The notes: generated from the letters alone by a model not told the origin. DNA of 64,000 bases from Tatlockia sp. (GCA_013697955.1 JACCVV010000089.1:99041-163040); one strand, 5' to 3'; positions 46,755 to 56,843 are shown, counted from the first letter of the stretch. Numbers and translations: made by a program.

Positions 46755-47399
46755 ATGACTTATCTAATCGCCCCGTCTTTACTCTCAGCCGACATGACCA
46801 AACTTGGCGAAGAAGTCTTTGCTGTGATGCAAGCCGGTGCTGATATGATTCATTTTGATGTCATGGATAATCACTATGTACCGAATTTGACCTTTGGTCC
46901 TCCTGTTTGTAAGGCTTTGCATCAACGCTTTCCTAATTTGAAAATTGATGTTCATCTCATGACCACACCTGTGGATGAATTGATTATTCAATTTGCCAAG
47001 GCTGGCGCTAATCGAATAAGCATCCATCCGGATGCTACAATTCATCTCGATCGCTCATTACAACTCATCAAAGACCAGGGCTGCGAAGCGGGCCTCGTTT
47101 TAAATCCTGCCACTTCAATTGACTGTATCGACTGGTGTTTTCATCGACTGGATTTTGTGCTTGTGATGACGGTTAACCCTGGCTTCGGCGGGCAAAAGTT
47201 GATTCCTGCAGTTGTCGATAAAATTCGTTTGATCAATGAAAAATTCCCAACTCTGCCTATTTGTGTGGATGGCGGCGTTTGTATTGAAAACATTGGAACC
47301 CTTGCTAAAGCGGGTGCTAGCGAATTTGTTGCAGGGTCTGCTATATTTTCTAGCGATGATTATGCTAAAACAATTAGATTAATGCGTGAAAAACTCTGA
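46755..47399 (+). CDS. rpe: Ribulose-phosphate 3-epimerase
   Basis: Interconverts ribulose-5-phosphate and xylulose-5-phosphate in the pentose-phosphate pathway. The 214-residue TIM barrel shows every family motif: LIAPSLLSADMTKLGEE, HFDVMDNHYVPNLTFGP, DVHLMTTPVDELI, VMTVNPGFGGQKLI, CVDGGVCIENI. Catalytic Asp and metal His/Asp residues are present. An AAAGG-type ribosome site lies upstream. Its end overlaps the start of the transglycosylase gene by 14 bases. Confidence 0.97.
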   Translation: MTYLIAPSLLSADMTKLGEEVFAVMQAGADMIHFDVMDNHYVPNLTFGPPVCKALHQRFPNLKIDVHLMTTPVDELIIQFAKAGANRISIHPDATIHLDRSLQLIKDQGCEAGLVLNPATSIDCIDWCFHRLDFVLVMTVNPGFGGQKLIPAVVDKIRLINEKFPTLPICVDGGVCIENIGTLAKAGASEFVAGSAIFSSDDYAKTIRLMREKL

Positions 47400-49212
47400 C
47401 TTGGAGTCAGATAACCGGGGCTGCCGATTGAGAGGCTATATAAAATTTACTATTGTTTTCTACCTTTTTTGCTTCACTGCAGTATCTCATGCTAGCCAAA
47501 TTTATCTGGACCGATTTCTGGACTATCAAAAATGGAACCAAAATTTACCGGCTCAACCAGACGATAATTTTTTAAAATTCATTGACGGCGACACGGCACT
47601 TTCAAATAAACTACGCGAAAAATGGCTTTATCAATTAGCTCGACAAAAAGATTGGCCTAATTTTTCAATTCATTACAAACCTTCGCTTGATGTAAATTTG
47701 CAATGCTTTGCCCAAATCGCCCTTTTTAATGAAGGCAAAATTGAAGAAGCCCTGCAAAATGCTAAACAATTATGGCTTTCTGTTGACTCTTCTACACCCG
47801 TTTGCACCTTACTCTTTAGCTTGTTGCTTAAAAGCGATCATTTTGACGAACAACTCATTACTCAACGCATTGTCCTCGCTTTGGATAAACGAAATATTTC
47901 TCTTGCTCGCTCTCTACTGAAACTCTATAAACAACCACGTACAAAAGATGAGCAATTGCTGAGTGCTATCAATCAAACTCCGGCACGAATAGCACAATTG
48001 GAACCCGGCCTTTTACATGACTATTTTTACCTTTTCGGCTTAAAACGCATGATAGCTTCTAACATGACGCAGGCTATTAACTTTTGGCTCACTCCAAAAA
48101 CCCACAAATTTTTGAATGAAGCACAGCAACAATCCTTCCTAGTACAATTAGCCTTGTACAAAGCTATGCGAAATCATGAAGATGAACCGATTTGGTTTGC
48201 CAAGATCAAGCCCAATTTTTACACCGATGCTCTATTGGATTGGCAAATTCGCTTTGCCTTAAAAAGGCTTCAATGGCGAGAGGTAGAAAGGTTAATTAAT
48301 AACTCCCCAGATAAGGACAAACCTTGCTGGCAATATTGGCTAGCGAGAGCTTTAGAAGCAAAGGGGTCAACTGCGAAGGCTGAAGAAATTTATCAGGCAA
48401 TTTCCAAATCAAGAAATTATTATGGATTTCTTGCTTCTATGCGTTTAAATCAAACACCTTCCTTTGAAAATGAATCGACCTCTAATTTGGCCCGATTAAA
48501 GGACTATCAACCCATTACCAATTTAGTCAAAACGCTTTATTTATCAAAACAGTCTTTGCAAGCTTCCAGACTTTTAACCGATTTTTTAAGCGAATTACCT
48601 AAAGAAGATAAATCAGCAATGATTTATTGGATCGCTAATGTGCTGCAATGGTATGGAAAATCGGTATATTTATCTAATAGTGAAGAACAGCTCAGCAATC
48701 AGTTATCCTTAAGATTTCCAGTGATATACCTCAATGCAGTCCAGCTCAATTCAAAAAATTATCAAATACCTGCTGAATTAATTTATGCCATTATTCGTCA
48801 GGAAAGCGGTTTCAGAGATGATGTTATCTCGCCAGCTGGTGCTCGTGGTTTGATGCAGGTCATGCCAAGTACTGCTTCTGTTGTCGCAAAACATGAAAAA
48901 ATCGCCTACAACGATAAAAACCAACTGTTCACTTCAGAGAAAAACATTCATATTGGCGTGGCTTATTTGAAACAGTTAAAAGCTCGTTATCGTAATCATC
49001 CTGTTTTGATTGCTGCTGCTTATAATGCTGGCCCAAGTCAGGTTAATTATTGGTTAAAAAACCACACCCCAAAAGATATGGATATTTGGATTGATACTCT
49101 TCCCTGGCATGAGACCCGCAATTATTTAAAAAATATAATTGCCTTTTATGCTGTTTATCAATACCGATTACAACAAAAACCTAATTTAAGCGCGTTTATG
49201 CAACCCCTCTGA
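47386..49212 (+). CDS. slt: Soluble lytic murein transglycosylase (Slt70 type)
   Basis: Cleaves peptidoglycan glycan strands with formation of anhydromuropeptides, which AmpG imports. It has 608 residues. A signal-like segment (YIKFTIVFYLFCFTAVSHA) comes first, then a long superhelical all-alpha region (LARQKDWPNF, YWLARALEAKGSTAKAEEIY). The C-terminal lysozyme-like domain has the catalytic Glu in YAIIRQESGFRDDVISPAGARGLMQVMPSTA and the AAYNAGPSQVNYWL motif. The GTG start at 47386 overlaps rpe; a TTG at 47428 directly before the signal sequence is an alternative. Confidence 0.93.
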   Translation: MKNSDLESDNRGCRLRGYIKFTIVFYLFCFTAVSHASQIYLDRFLDYQKWNQNLPAQPDDNFLKFIDGDTALSNKLREKWLYQLARQKDWPNFSIHYKPSLDVNLQCFAQIALFNEGKIEEALQNAKQLWLSVDSSTPVCTLLFSLLLKSDHFDEQLITQRIVLALDKRNISLARSLLKLYKQPRTKDEQLLSAINQTPARIAQLEPGLLHDYFYLFGLKRMIASNMTQAINFWLTPKTHKFLNEAQQQSFLVQLALYKAMRNHEDEPIWFAKIKPNFYTDALLDWQIRFALKRLQWREVERLINNSPDKDKPCWQYWLARALEAKGSTAKAEEIYQAISKSRNYYGFLASMRLNQTPSFENESTSNLARLKDYQPITNLVKTLYLSKQSLQASRLLTDFLSELPKEDKSAMIYWIANVLQWYGKSVYLSNSEEQLSNQLSLRFPVIYLNAVQLNSKNYQIPAELIYAIIRQESGFRDDVISPAGARGLMQVMPSTASVVAKHEKIAYNDKNQLFTSEKNIHIGVAYLKQLKARYRNHPVLIAAAYNAGPSQVNYWLKNHTPKDMDIWIDTLPWHETRNYLKNIIAFYAVYQYRLQQKPNLSAFMQPL

Positions 49213-49298
49213 AAATATTCATTTTTGTACTTGAATTTAGCTTTCTTTTTAAAAACATTATGACTTACAATTCGGCAAGGTGATTCTTAAGTAATGCT

Positions 49299-50354
49299 AT
49301 GTCAGTTAAAATTGTATTTTTTGGTTATAGGCAATCCGGTAAAACAAAGCTTATTAAACGCATGCTCCATCCTGAACTTTCAACAAGTTTTAGCCCTAAA
49401 CCCACTCCAGGTTTTGTGACTGAGCAAATAAATTCTCAAAACATACCTCTGGAAATCTGGGATTTTTCGGGAGAGGAGCGCTATATTAGTCATCGCAGCG
49501 TCCATTTCGAAAAAGCAGATATTGCAGTCTATTGCGTTGACTTATCCGACGACATTAATAATTACTCAATTGATTTAGACGTCCAGAAATTTCGCGAATC
49601 AAACCTTAAGGCTAAAATAATTTTAATTGGCACAAAGGCAGACCTTGTTCCCAATGCAAAAGAAAGGCTAGATTCAATTAGGAATGAACATTTTGATGAA
49701 CGATTTTCTCTCTCAGCCCTTAAAGATCAAGAATTAGCTGCATTTTTGGAAGGCTTATCTTTACTTGCCAGAGAATCGCTTTATCAAAAAGTTATAAAAA
49801 TGAACTTGATTGAGCTCATGGGATGTAAAATTAATCTTTTTGATCAAGCAAAAAGTTATTTAATAAAAAACTCCCTTCTTTATGAGGCGATAGACAATTA
49901 CATGGAAGCTGTTCAACATCTTCGCAAAGAGAAATATTGCCTGCTTGGCAGGGAAGTTTTTTTATTGGTTAACAAGATTCGTCATAGTGATCCAATGCAG
50001 GCTGACAAGTATATAGAAATTTTTACCCGTAATTCTTACGCTATTTTTGAATACGAAACTCCTTGTATAAAAAATATACTTTTATCCTTGGCAGCAGCTA
50101 TTGCGGTCACTGTTTTTGTAGGAGTTATTGGATTTGCTATCGGATATGCTTTTGGGCTTTGGGCGGGACCTTTTGCCTTTTTAACTGGCGTAGCTGCAAG
50201 TTCTGCAGCAATTTCAGTTTTGGCGATTAGTGGCGGTTCAGGTCTAGTTTCCGGTTTGTTGACAGCTTATGGATTGTTCACAGAAAGAACCCCAAAAATG
50301 GAATTTTTAGACGACATTATTGAAGCAGCCGCCATGCCGATACCAGAGATTTAA
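49299..50354 (+). CDS. Ras/Rab-like small GTPase with C-terminal membrane region; candidate effector
   Basis: A 351-residue eukaryote-like protein. Residues 1-160 form a small GTPase domain: G1 GYRQSGKT (9-16), a Thr in TPGF as possible G2, G3 WDFSGEE (54-60), G4 TKAD (112-115) and G5 SA (139-140). The residue matching Ras Gln61 is Glu59, and the one matching Gly12 is Arg11, so hydrolysis may be altered. A helical middle follows. Residues of about 255-330 hold two or three hydrophobic helices rich in Gly/Ala, suited to membrane insertion. No signal peptide. Rab-like proteins are known in Legionella; secretion is inferred. Confidence 0.8.
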   Translation: MSVKIVFFGYRQSGKTKLIKRMLHPELSTSFSPKPTPGFVTEQINSQNIPLEIWDFSGEERYISHRSVHFEKADIAVYCVDLSDDINNYSIDLDVQKFRESNLKAKIILIGTKADLVPNAKERLDSIRNEHFDERFSLSALKDQELAAFLEGLSLLARESLYQKVIKMNLIELMGCKINLFDQAKSYLIKNSLLYEAIDNYMEAVQHLRKEKYCLLGREVFLLVNKIRHSDPMQADKYIEIFTRNSYAIFEYETPCIKNILLSLAAAIAVTVFVGVIGFAIGYAFGLWAGPFAFLTGVAASSAAISVLAISGGSGLVSGLLTAYGLFTERTPKMEFLDDIIEAAAMPIPEI

Positions 50355-50383
50355 TCAAAAATTTGATGCCTCGCGAAATTCAA

Positions 50384-50403
50384 TTCCCCCTTCGCGGGGG
50401 GAA
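50384..50403. terminator. Hairpin between the GTPase gene and ruvA
   Basis: Arms ttccccc (50384-50390) and gggggaa (50397-50403) around a TTCGCG loop lie between convergent genes, seven bases beyond the ruvA stop. A-runs flank the right arm, giving T-runs ahead of the stem on the minus strand. It probably serves both genes. Confidence 0.6.
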
Positions 50404-50410
50404 AAAATTA

Positions 50411-51007
50411 TTATTTCGCCAAAAGCTGCAAAGCCTGGCGGATTAATTGCTCACAACTTTTCGAGCCGTCATCAATTTTAGAAATTACTTTTAGGGCTTC
50501 TTGCGGCTTGTAACCCAGCGCTTCCAGTGCGCTAATCGCCTCATCTTGCTCCCGAACTTTAGTCACGTGTTTGGATAAAGGTTCAGTTATGGTCGAAATA
50601 AATTGTTTCATGGAATCTTTCATTTCAATCACCAGTCGTTCAGCTGTTTTTTTCCCTATGCCGGGTAATTTGGTTAGATAGAGAATATCTTGCTGATTGA
50701 TGCAGTGAATAAATTCACCCGGGGTAATACTGGAGAGAATACTAATCGCCATTTTTGGGCCAACTCCATTTACCTTTATTAAAGCTCGAAACAAGGCGCG
50801 TTCCCGTTTATCGATAAAACCATATAAAAGTAATGCATCTTCACGAACGATAGTATGAATATGCAGTTCAATAAGCCCCTGTTGGGATTCAAGTTGAAAA
50901 AACGTTTGTAAGGAGGTTTCAACATCATATCCCACACCATTAACGTCAATAACGAATTTGCCAAGCTGATGTTTATCAGCGATTTGTCCACGTAACCAAC
51001 CTATCAT
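50411..51007 (-). CDS. ruvA: Holliday junction DNA helicase subunit RuvA
   Basis: A tetramer that binds four-way junctions and loads the RuvB motor for branch migration. It has 198 residues. The OB-fold N-terminus is [20 protein letters not shown]; two helix-hairpin-helix motifs follow ([14 protein letters not shown] and [18 protein letters not shown]), then the C-terminal RuvB-binding domain ([21 protein letters not shown]). The start codon overlaps the ruvC stop (ATGA), so the two are co-translated. ruvB is not adjacent; the downstream gene is the oppositely oriented GTPase gene. Confidence 0.97.
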   Translation of the reverse strand: MIGWLRGQIADKHQLGKFVIDVNGVGYDVETSLQTFFQLESQQGLIELHIHTIVREDALLLYGFIDKRERALFRALIKVNGVGPKMAISILSSITPGEFIHCINQQDILYLTKLPGIGKKTAERLVIEMKDSMKQFISTITEPLSKHVTKVREQDEAISALEALGYKPQEALKVISKIDDGSKSCEQLIRQALQLLAK

Positions 51008-51525
51008 CTTAGGCGTCTCCTTGAACGTAGTGGTGATTTTTGTTGTAAAGCGGCCAAACCACGACAGCGCAGGCTATGACAAATAGCAATCGCTAATGCG
51101 TCGGCAGCATCATTTTGTGGTGCAGAATTGAGCAGAAGCAAGTTAACGACCATGAGCTTAACCTGATCTTTTTGAGCAGCTCCATAGCCTACAACTGCTT
51201 GTTTAACTTCGCGTGCAGAATATTCGTTGACTTTAACACGATGGGTTGCAGCAGCGACCATTGCCGCACCGCGAGCATGGCCTAGTTTTAAAGCGGAACT
51301 TACATTTTCATGCATAAAAACCTGTTCAATAGCCACTTCATCGGGTGAATAATTATCCATCAGCTGGCATATTCCATCAAAAATTTGCAATAAGCGCTGA
51401 CTTAATTCGCCCTCAGAGGTTCGGATACAGCCGCTGTCGATATAAAAAAGTTTCCGGTTTTCCTCTTTGATAAGGCCATAACCAGTAATACGAGAGCCAG
51501 GATCTATTCCTAAAATAATTGTCAT
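51004..51525 (-). CDS. ruvC: Crossover junction endodeoxyribonuclease RuvC
   Basis: Resolves Holliday junctions by paired nicks. The 173-residue RNase H-fold enzyme keeps the acidic catalytic set: Asp in [13 protein letters not shown], Glu in VAIEQVF, and the Asp pair in [16 protein letters not shown]. The C-terminal tail is basic ([11 protein letters not shown]). It lies 41 bases after yebC and overlaps ruvA by four bases. Confidence 0.98.
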   Translation of the reverse strand: MTIILGIDPGSRITGYGLIKEENRKLFYIDSGCIRTSEGELSQRLLQIFDGICQLMDNYSPDEVAIEQVFMHENVSSALKLGHARGAAMVAAATHRVKVNEYSAREVKQAVVGYGAAQKDQVKLMVVNLLLLNSAPQNDAADALAIAICHSLRCRGLAALQQKSPLRSRRRLR

Positions 51526-51566
51526 TTATTATTAAACTTCCCCTGTCTCTTAAAATCTATAATCCG

Positions 51567-52304
51567 CTATTCGGCAAAAATCGAATCGGGGTATTCAGCA
51601 TTACTATGCACTTCCTGAACGTCATCTAAATCTTCAAGCATATCAATCAATTTTATTAAACTCTCTGCTGATTCCTTATCTAAAGGTATCATTGTTTGGG
51701 CGCGCATGGTCAAGTGTGATTGATCTATTTCAAATCCGCCTTCCTGCACTGCAGTTAACACCGAATGATAGTTTTCAGTGGCAGTAATAATTTCAATCTG
51801 GCCCTCTTCAATCACCACATCTTCAGCACCTGCATCAATAGCAAGCTCCATAGCCTTGTCTTCAGCCTGACCTGGATTTAATAAAATTTCGCCTTGTTTA
51901 TTGAAAAGATAAGAAACGGAACCGTCGGTGCCCAAATTTCCACCATGTTTGGTAAAGGCATGTCTGACTTCGGAAACTGTGCGATTTTTATTATCGGATA
52001 AACAATCAACAAGAATTGCAACGCCGCCAGGTCCATAACCTTCATAGCGCATTTCCATCATGTTGTCGCCATCCAAACCGCCAGCACCCCGTTTAATGGC
52101 ATTATCAATGGTGTCGCGTTTCATGTTTGCTTTGAGCGCTTTGGTTATTGCATCACGTAATCGGGCGTTGGACGATTCTTCAGCGCCGCCTGCGCGGGCT
52201 GCAACTGTGATTTCTCGAATGAGTTTAGTAAAAATTTTTCCTCGCTTTGCGTCTTGAACGCCTTTACGAAAGCGAATGTTAGCCCATTTACTATGTCCGG
52301 CCAT
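51567..52304 (-). CDS. yebC: YebC/PmpR-family protein
   Basis: A 245-residue member of the TACO1/YebC family, starting MAGHSKWANIRFRKGVQDAK. Family segments RGAGGLDGDNMMEMRYEGYGPGGVAILVDCLSDN and VSEVRHAFTKHGGNLG are intact. Members act as DNA-binding regulators in some bacteria; newer work links the family to translation of difficult peptide sequences. It is the first gene of the yebC-ruvC-ruvA unit, the usual gammaproteobacterial order. Confidence 0.96.
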   Translation of the reverse strand: MAGHSKWANIRFRKGVQDAKRGKIFTKLIREITVAARAGGAEESSNARLRDAITKALKANMKRDTIDNAIKRGAGGLDGDNMMEMRYEGYGPGGVAILVDCLSDNKNRTVSEVRHAFTKHGGNLGTDGSVSYLFNKQGEILLNPGQAEDKAMELAIDAGAEDVVIEEGQIEIITATENYHSVLTAVQEGGFEIDQSHLTMRAQTMIPLDKESAESLIKLIDMLEDLDDVQEVHSNAEYPDSIFAE

Positions 52305-52467
52305 TGATATACTCCGAGTCGAAAATGTTTTACCAACCTTTAGTAAGGGTTAGCGAGAAGGTAAAAATCTGAATTATACATGGGCACCGGATTAAAATGA
52401 ACGGTGACTCGACTTTTTTAAGTTTTTCGAGCTATTCTAACGCTTAAAAAAATTTCAGGGAGAAGCA

Positions 52468-53718
52468 ATGTATTTAGCGGGATTTGGAAATCATCACCAA
52501 AGCGAAGCCATCGCAGGTGCCTTACCGAAAGAACAAAATTCTCCGCAAAAATGTGCCCTGGGACTTTATGCAGAACAACTCAGTGGCACGGCATTTTCCA
52601 GGCCAAGGCATCTTAATCTGCACAGCTGGCTTTACCGCACCCTTCCTTCTGTTGTGCATGAAGATTACCAGCCTTATTTAAAATCAAAGCCTCAGGTTTT
52701 TGCCAGGGATCAAGCCCCAAATCCTTTTCGCTGGTCTCCTTTTGAACCGCCTAAAATGCAACAGGATTTTGTCGATGGCTTATTTCATATAGCGGGTAAC
52801 AAACTTTGTAATGCCTATATTTATCAATGCAACCAATCCATGGAAAATCGTTATTTTTCTAATAATGATGGCGAAATGCTCTTGGTTCCTTATCTGGGTG
52901 AGCTTGTTCTCCATACTGAGTTTGGTAAATTGATTATCTCTCCAGGTCAAATCGCAGTGATTCCACGGGGTGTAAAATTTTATGTCCAGGTTAGTTCTCC
53001 CTTAGCTGCAGGTTATCTTTGTGAGAATTTCCGCGCCCCTTTTACCTTGCCGCAATTAGGTATCTTAGGCGCAAACGCTTTGGCTAATCCGCGTCATTTT
53101 CTCTATCCGCAAGCTTCTTTTGAAATGAAAAAGGGCGAACTATCTTTAATTTGCAAATATCAGCACCGTCTTTGGACTGCAAAAACCAACAACTCACCTT
53201 TGAATGTCGTGGCCTGGCATGGAAACTATGCTCCTTACTGCTATGATTTAACCCTTTTTAATACCATTAATACAGTTAGCTTTGATCATCCGGATCCCTC
53301 CATTTTTACAGTACTTACCTCTGAATCGGATACTCCTGGCGCTGCTAATCTCGATTTTGTCATCTTTCCCCCACGGTGGATGGTTGCTGAACATAGCTTT
53401 AGACCGCCTTATTTTCACCGCAATTTAATGTCTGAATTAATGGGACTGATTTATGGTGATTATGATGCCAAAAAAGAAGGATTTTCGCCTGGTGGGGTTA
53501 GCGTACATAATTGCATGACGGCGCATGGGCCAGATAATGACAGCTATCAGAATGCTATTTCACAGGAATTAGTTCCTACCCTTTACGAAAAAACACTGGC
53601 TTTTATGTTTGAAACGCATTTGCCTTGGCTAATCTCTGAAGAAGCGCTAAACCATCCGGCTTGTCAAAAAGATTACACATCTTGCTGGCAGAATTTAACC
53701 ATTTCTTTTAGGGGGTAG
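52468..53718 (+). CDS. hmgA: Homogentisate 1,2-dioxygenase
   Basis: Opens the ring of homogentisate in tyrosine/phenylalanine breakdown. In Legionella, homogentisate that escapes this step oxidises to pyomelanin, which aids iron reduction and light protection. It has 416 residues. It starts [14 protein letters not shown]. The iron ligands are in [11 protein letters not shown] (His, Glu) and CMTAHGPD (His), and [12 protein letters not shown] lies in between. AGGGAG at good spacing precedes the ATG. The gene stands alone, convergent with rpoS; other tyrosine-catabolic genes are not adjacent. Confidence 0.97.
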   Translation: MYLAGFGNHHQSEAIAGALPKEQNSPQKCALGLYAEQLSGTAFSRPRHLNLHSWLYRTLPSVVHEDYQPYLKSKPQVFARDQAPNPFRWSPFEPPKMQQDFVDGLFHIAGNKLCNAYIYQCNQSMENRYFSNNDGEMLLVPYLGELVLHTEFGKLIISPGQIAVIPRGVKFYVQVSSPLAAGYLCENFRAPFTLPQLGILGANALANPRHFLYPQASFEMKKGELSLICKYQHRLWTAKTNNSPLNVVAWHGNYAPYCYDLTLFNTINTVSFDHPDPSIFTVLTSESDTPGAANLDFVIFPPRWMVAEHSFRPPYFHRNLMSELMGLIYGDYDAKKEGFSPGGVSVHNCMTAHGPDNDSYQNAISQELVPTLYEKTLAFMFETHLPWLISEEALNHPACQKDYTSCWQNLTISFRG

Positions 53719-53725
53719 TATTAAA

Positions 53726-53759
53726 AAGACTCCCTTTTTCCTTTGGATTAGGGAGTCTT
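53726..53759 (-). terminator. Terminator of rpoS
   Basis: Perfect 10-base arms aagactccct (53726-53735) and agggagtctt (53750-53759) with a 14-base loop. Read on the minus strand the stem runs directly into TTT(AAT), giving a T-rich end, so it best serves rpoS. It lies between convergent hmgA and rpoS and could also stop hmgA transcription. Confidence 0.75.
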
Positions 53760-53773
53760 ATGAAGGTTTTGTC

Positions 53774-54796
53774 TTAAAATAAATCTTCTTGGGTGAGCCC
53801 AACTCGCTCTAACAGCCCTCTTAACGTTTTTAAGGCTTCTACCTGTATTTGTCTTACTCGTTCACGAGTTAAATCGATTTCTTTACCTACATCTTCCAAG
53901 GTCGCTTTTTCAAAACCTCGCAAACCAAAGCGTCTGGCAATGACTTGTTGTTGATTTTCTGTCAATTTATCCAGCAACGATTCAATATGATTACGTAAAT
54001 TTTCATCGGTTAATAATTCTGCTGGATTTACTGAATTTTCATCTGCAATGGTATCAAGTAACGATTTGCTTTCATCATAACCGATAGGGGTATCCACTGA
54101 AGCCACCTTATCATTCAAACCGAGTAATTTTTCAACGTCTTCAAGAGGCTTATCAACCATTTCAGCAATTTCCTCTGCTGAAGGTTCATGATCAAGTTTT
54201 TGGGTTAGCTGCCTAGCTGCCCGCAAATAGACGTTTAGTTCTTTGACTACGTGTATCGGTAATCGAATTGTCCGGGTTTGATTCATTATGGCACGTTCAA
54301 TGGTCTGTCTAATCCACCAGGTCGCGTAGGTTGAAAATCGGAAACCTCGGTCTGGATCAAACTTTTCCACTGATTTCATTAATCCAAGATTTCCTTCCTC
54401 AATTAGATCAAGAAGTGGTAAACCACGGTTGAGATAGCGGCGAGATATCTTCACCACCAGGCGTAAATTGGATTCAATCATTTTTTTGCGCGCTGCGACA
54501 TCACCTTTGAGCGCTAATTTTGCGTAATGAACTTCTTCCTCTGCTGAAAGCAAGGGAGAAAAGCCAATTTCGCTAAGATAAATCTGTGTTGCATCCATAA
54601 TTTTGGATGCCTGCCTGCCTCGTTGAAAGGTCGGAAACGCTGCTTCATCAGAAAAATTCGGCTCTTCAGGCACTTCACTGACTTCTTCTAATTCTTCTTC
54701 AATTGGCAGAATATCTTCCGAAGTTTCCTCCCAACTTTCAGTTTCAGGTGTTTCTGTTTCATCTTTCTTTTTTGATTTGTCTACTGGTTGCATCAT
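53774..54796 (-). CDS. rpoS: RNA polymerase sigma factor RpoS
   Basis: Stationary-phase/stress sigma factor; in Legionella it is needed for the switch to the transmissive state and intracellular growth. One of two tandem ATGs (54796 or 54793) is the likely start, preceded by GAGG; an in-frame ATG at 54832 would add 12 residues. After an acidic N-terminus come region 1.2 ([22 protein letters not shown]), region 2 ([35 protein letters not shown]), region 3 and the region 4 helix-turn-helix ([19 protein letters not shown]). nlpD lies upstream on the same strand. Confidence 0.97.
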   Translation of the reverse strand: MMQPVDKSKKKDETETPETESWEETSEDILPIEEELEEVSEVPEEPNFSDEAAFPTFQRGRQASKIMDATQIYLSEIGFSPLLSAEEEVHYAKLALKGDVAARKKMIESNLRLVVKISRRYLNRGLPLLDLIEEGNLGLMKSVEKFDPDRGFRFSTYATWWIRQTIERAIMNQTRTIRLPIHVVKELNVYLRAARQLTQKLDHEPSAEEIAEMVDKPLEDVEKLLGLNDKVASVDTPIGYDESKSLLDTIADENSVNPAELLTDENLRNHIESLLDKLTENQQQVIARRFGLRGFEKATLEDVGKEIDLTRERVRQIQVEALKTLRGLLERVGLTQEDLF

Positions 54797-54908
54797 GTCA
54801 CCTCGGTGTTTATATCTATTAAGAAAAAACACTACTTAACGGCACGACCTTTCTAAATCTACTACCTGTATTTCTATAATTAATGCCTTAACACGACAGC
54901 AACAGAAC

Positions 54909-55655
54909 CTATTTTTTTTGTAAAAAATCTAAGGGGTTAACAGGTTTTCCATTTTTTCTTATTTCAAAGTGGACACCCCAAAATCGCCGATCAATTACAC
55001 CTATTTCGGCAATATCTTGCCCCGCTTTAACGTTTTGCCCTTCTGTAACAAGATTTCGCGAATTGTTTCCATAAGCAGTTAGTAACTGATTGTTATGTTT
55101 AATAATAATCAAATTACCGTAGCCAGAAAGACCGCTACCTGCGTAAGCTACCACTCCACTTGAAGTTGCACGAATCTTTTCTCCTTTTACACCAGCAATA
55201 TCTATGCCTTTTTTTCCCTGTTGCGGAATAAAATTTGCGGCTAGGCGACCATTGACAGGCCAGAGCCATTTGCCGCCACTATTTTGTTCATAATTGGGCT
55301 TTCTAAAATCTCTATAGGAAGGCTGTTTTTTTGATGCTTGATACCTTGAATATACTCTAGGTCTTTCTACATAGCGTGTTTGAGGAATGAAAGCCTTTCC
55401 GCCTCTAACCCGCAAAATTTGACCCACATGCAAGGTATATGGGGGGTGTAAATGGTTGATGGCTGCCAATTGCCGATGATCAATGTCATATCGGAAGGCA
55501 ACTGCATAGAGTGTTTCACGAGAGCGAACCCTATGAATTCTTTGCTCAGGTCTTTGCGGCTGCCATTTGAGTTCAACTACAGGCGCAAGACTGGTCCTCG
55601 TGCCACAACCAACCAAAAAAAACATTACTATTAATACGCACATCTTTTTGTACAT
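54909..55655 (-). CDS. nlpD: NlpD-like LysM/LytM lipoprotein
   Basis: An outer-membrane lipoprotein that activates a cell-wall amidase at division. The start MYKKMCVLIVMFFLVGC at 55655 puts a lipobox (LVGC) at Cys17; a longer frame from 55700 would overlap surE. A LysM domain follows (HRVRSRETLYAVAFRYDIDH, LHVGQILRV), then a LytM/M23 domain (GKKGIDIAGVKGEKIRATSSG, HFEIRKNGKPVNPLDFLQ). The first zinc-ligand position in the usual HxGxD motif is Lys (KKGID), and the AYAH-type site reads AYGN, so it is a non-catalytic activator as in E. coli NlpD. Confidence 0.94.
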   Translation of the reverse strand: MYKKMCVLIVMFFLVGCGTRTSLAPVVELKWQPQRPEQRIHRVRSRETLYAVAFRYDIDHRQLAAINHLHPPYTLHVGQILRVRGGKAFIPQTRYVERPRVYSRYQASKKQPSYRDFRKPNYEQNSGGKWLWPVNGRLAANFIPQQGKKGIDIAGVKGEKIRATSSGVVAYAGSGLSGYGNLIIIKHNNQLLTAYGNNSRNLVTEGQNVKAGQDIAEIGVIDRRFWGVHFEIRKNGKPVNPLDFLQKK

Positions 55656-55674
55656 ATTTATACTCTCAAACAAT

Positions 55675-56472
55675 TTATCGGGCAGTGGTTCTGCTTTCAT
55701 TCCAAACTGATTCTTTTATAGACCAATTAATATCCTTTACCCAATCAGACAATTGCTCAAAAACTTTGTAATGCGTCATATCGATTTGTAAGGGAGTCAT
55801 TGAGACACAGTTTTGATTTATTGCATGAAAATCGGTGCCAGGCCCAGCATCTGATTGCATTCCTGGAGGGCCTACCCAATATATAGTCCTGCCGCGAGGA
55901 TCATTTGCTCTGACGATAGGCTCCGCCTTATGACGGGTCCCTAGCCTTGTCACTTCAATGCCTCGAATTTCTTCAAGCGGCAAATTAGGGATATTGACGT
56001 TAAGAATTGTCTGTGGAGGTAAAACATCCGATTTCATCTTTAATACAATATCGCGGGCAATTTTTGCTGCAGCATCGTAATGCTGAATGTTATCGCCTAC
56101 CAGTGAAAAAGCAATTGCTGGAAAACCCAGATACCTGCCTTCCATTGCAGCAGCTACTGTTCCGGAATATAAGACATCATCACCCAGGTTTCCGCCATCA
56201 TTAATACCGGAAACCACTATATCTGCAGCTGGCTCCATAAATCCAGTCAAAGCCAGATGCACACAATCCGTTGGAGTGCCGTCCACAGAGTAATAACCAT
56301 TTTGAATTTGCCTAATCCGTAATGGAGATGACAAAGTTAAAGAATTGCTGGCGCCACTGCGATTTCTGTCGGGTGCAACCACCACAACATCACCTATTGT
56401 TGCCATTTCATTGGCAAGTGCTTCTATGCCAGGTGAATGAACACCATCATCATTACTTACTAAAATTCTCAT
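55675..56472 (-). CDS. surE: 5'/3'-nucleotidase SurE
   Basis: A metal-dependent phosphatase that removes phosphate from nucleoside monophosphates and short polyphosphates, linked to stationary-phase survival. The start [19 protein letters not shown] at 56472 overlaps the stop of the upstream lipoprotein gene as TAATG. The acidic metal site [16 protein letters not shown], the [13 protein letters not shown] segment and [25 protein letters not shown] are intact. It has 265 residues. Order surE-nlpD-rpoS matches other gammaproteobacteria; no pcm gene lies between surE and nlpD. Confidence 0.97.
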   Translation of the reverse strand: MRILVSNDDGVHSPGIEALANEMATIGDVVVVAPDRNRSGASNSLTLSSPLRIRQIQNGYYSVDGTPTDCVHLALTGFMEPAADIVVSGINDGGNLGDDVLYSGTVAAAMEGRYLGFPAIAFSLVGDNIQHYDAAAKIARDIVLKMKSDVLPPQTILNVNIPNLPLEEIRGIEVTRLGTRHKAEPIVRANDPRGRTIYWVGPPGMQSDAGPGTDFHAINQNCVSMTPLQIDMTHYKVFEQLSDWVKDINWSIKESVWNESRTTAR

Positions 56473-56843
56473 TACCTGCTCACTGGTGATTCTAACCATT
56501 TTACAATTGCTAAATATTGCGCCAGCAATTGCCTGTTTTTTTCCAAGCTTGAATTCAGTTCGGGATTTGTTTTAGTTTCAATAGTCTGCTTGGCGATTGA
56601 TTCCTGTAGAGCCAGAATTTTCTTACCAAAGGCTTGCGGGTTAGATTGTAATTGAATAGACATCTCATTGGTTGTCAACGCGATAGCTCTTAATTGCTCA
56701 CAGCTTAAACTAGAAGGCTGCTTTGCAGGACACTCTCTTAGTGCAGCTTGTAAGGCTTGGGGGTGGGTTTGATAATAATGTTCATTCGGTTTTGAACAGG
56801 CTACCAACAACAAAGTAAAAGCCATTAACAGGTATTTCATCAT
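56472..56843 (-). CDS. Small lipoprotein, EexN-like
   Basis: A 123-residue protein with lipoprotein signal and lipobox LLVAC (Cys16). The segment [20 protein letters not shown] resembles the EexN-type pattern (YYxxHPxxLxxxLxxC) of small lipoproteins, some of which act in plasmid entry exclusion; chromosomal copies have no known role. A helical, Gln/Leu-rich C-terminal half follows, with Cys residues that could pair. It overlaps surE by one base and is the first gene of the surE-nlpD-rpoS string. Family membership is tentative. Confidence 0.7.
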   Translation of the reverse strand: MMKYLLMAFTLLLVACSKPNEHYYQTHPQALQAALRECPAKQPSSLSCEQLRAIALTTNEMSIQLQSNPQAFGKKILALQESIAKQTIETKTNPELNSSLEKNRQLLAQYLAIVKWLESPVSR

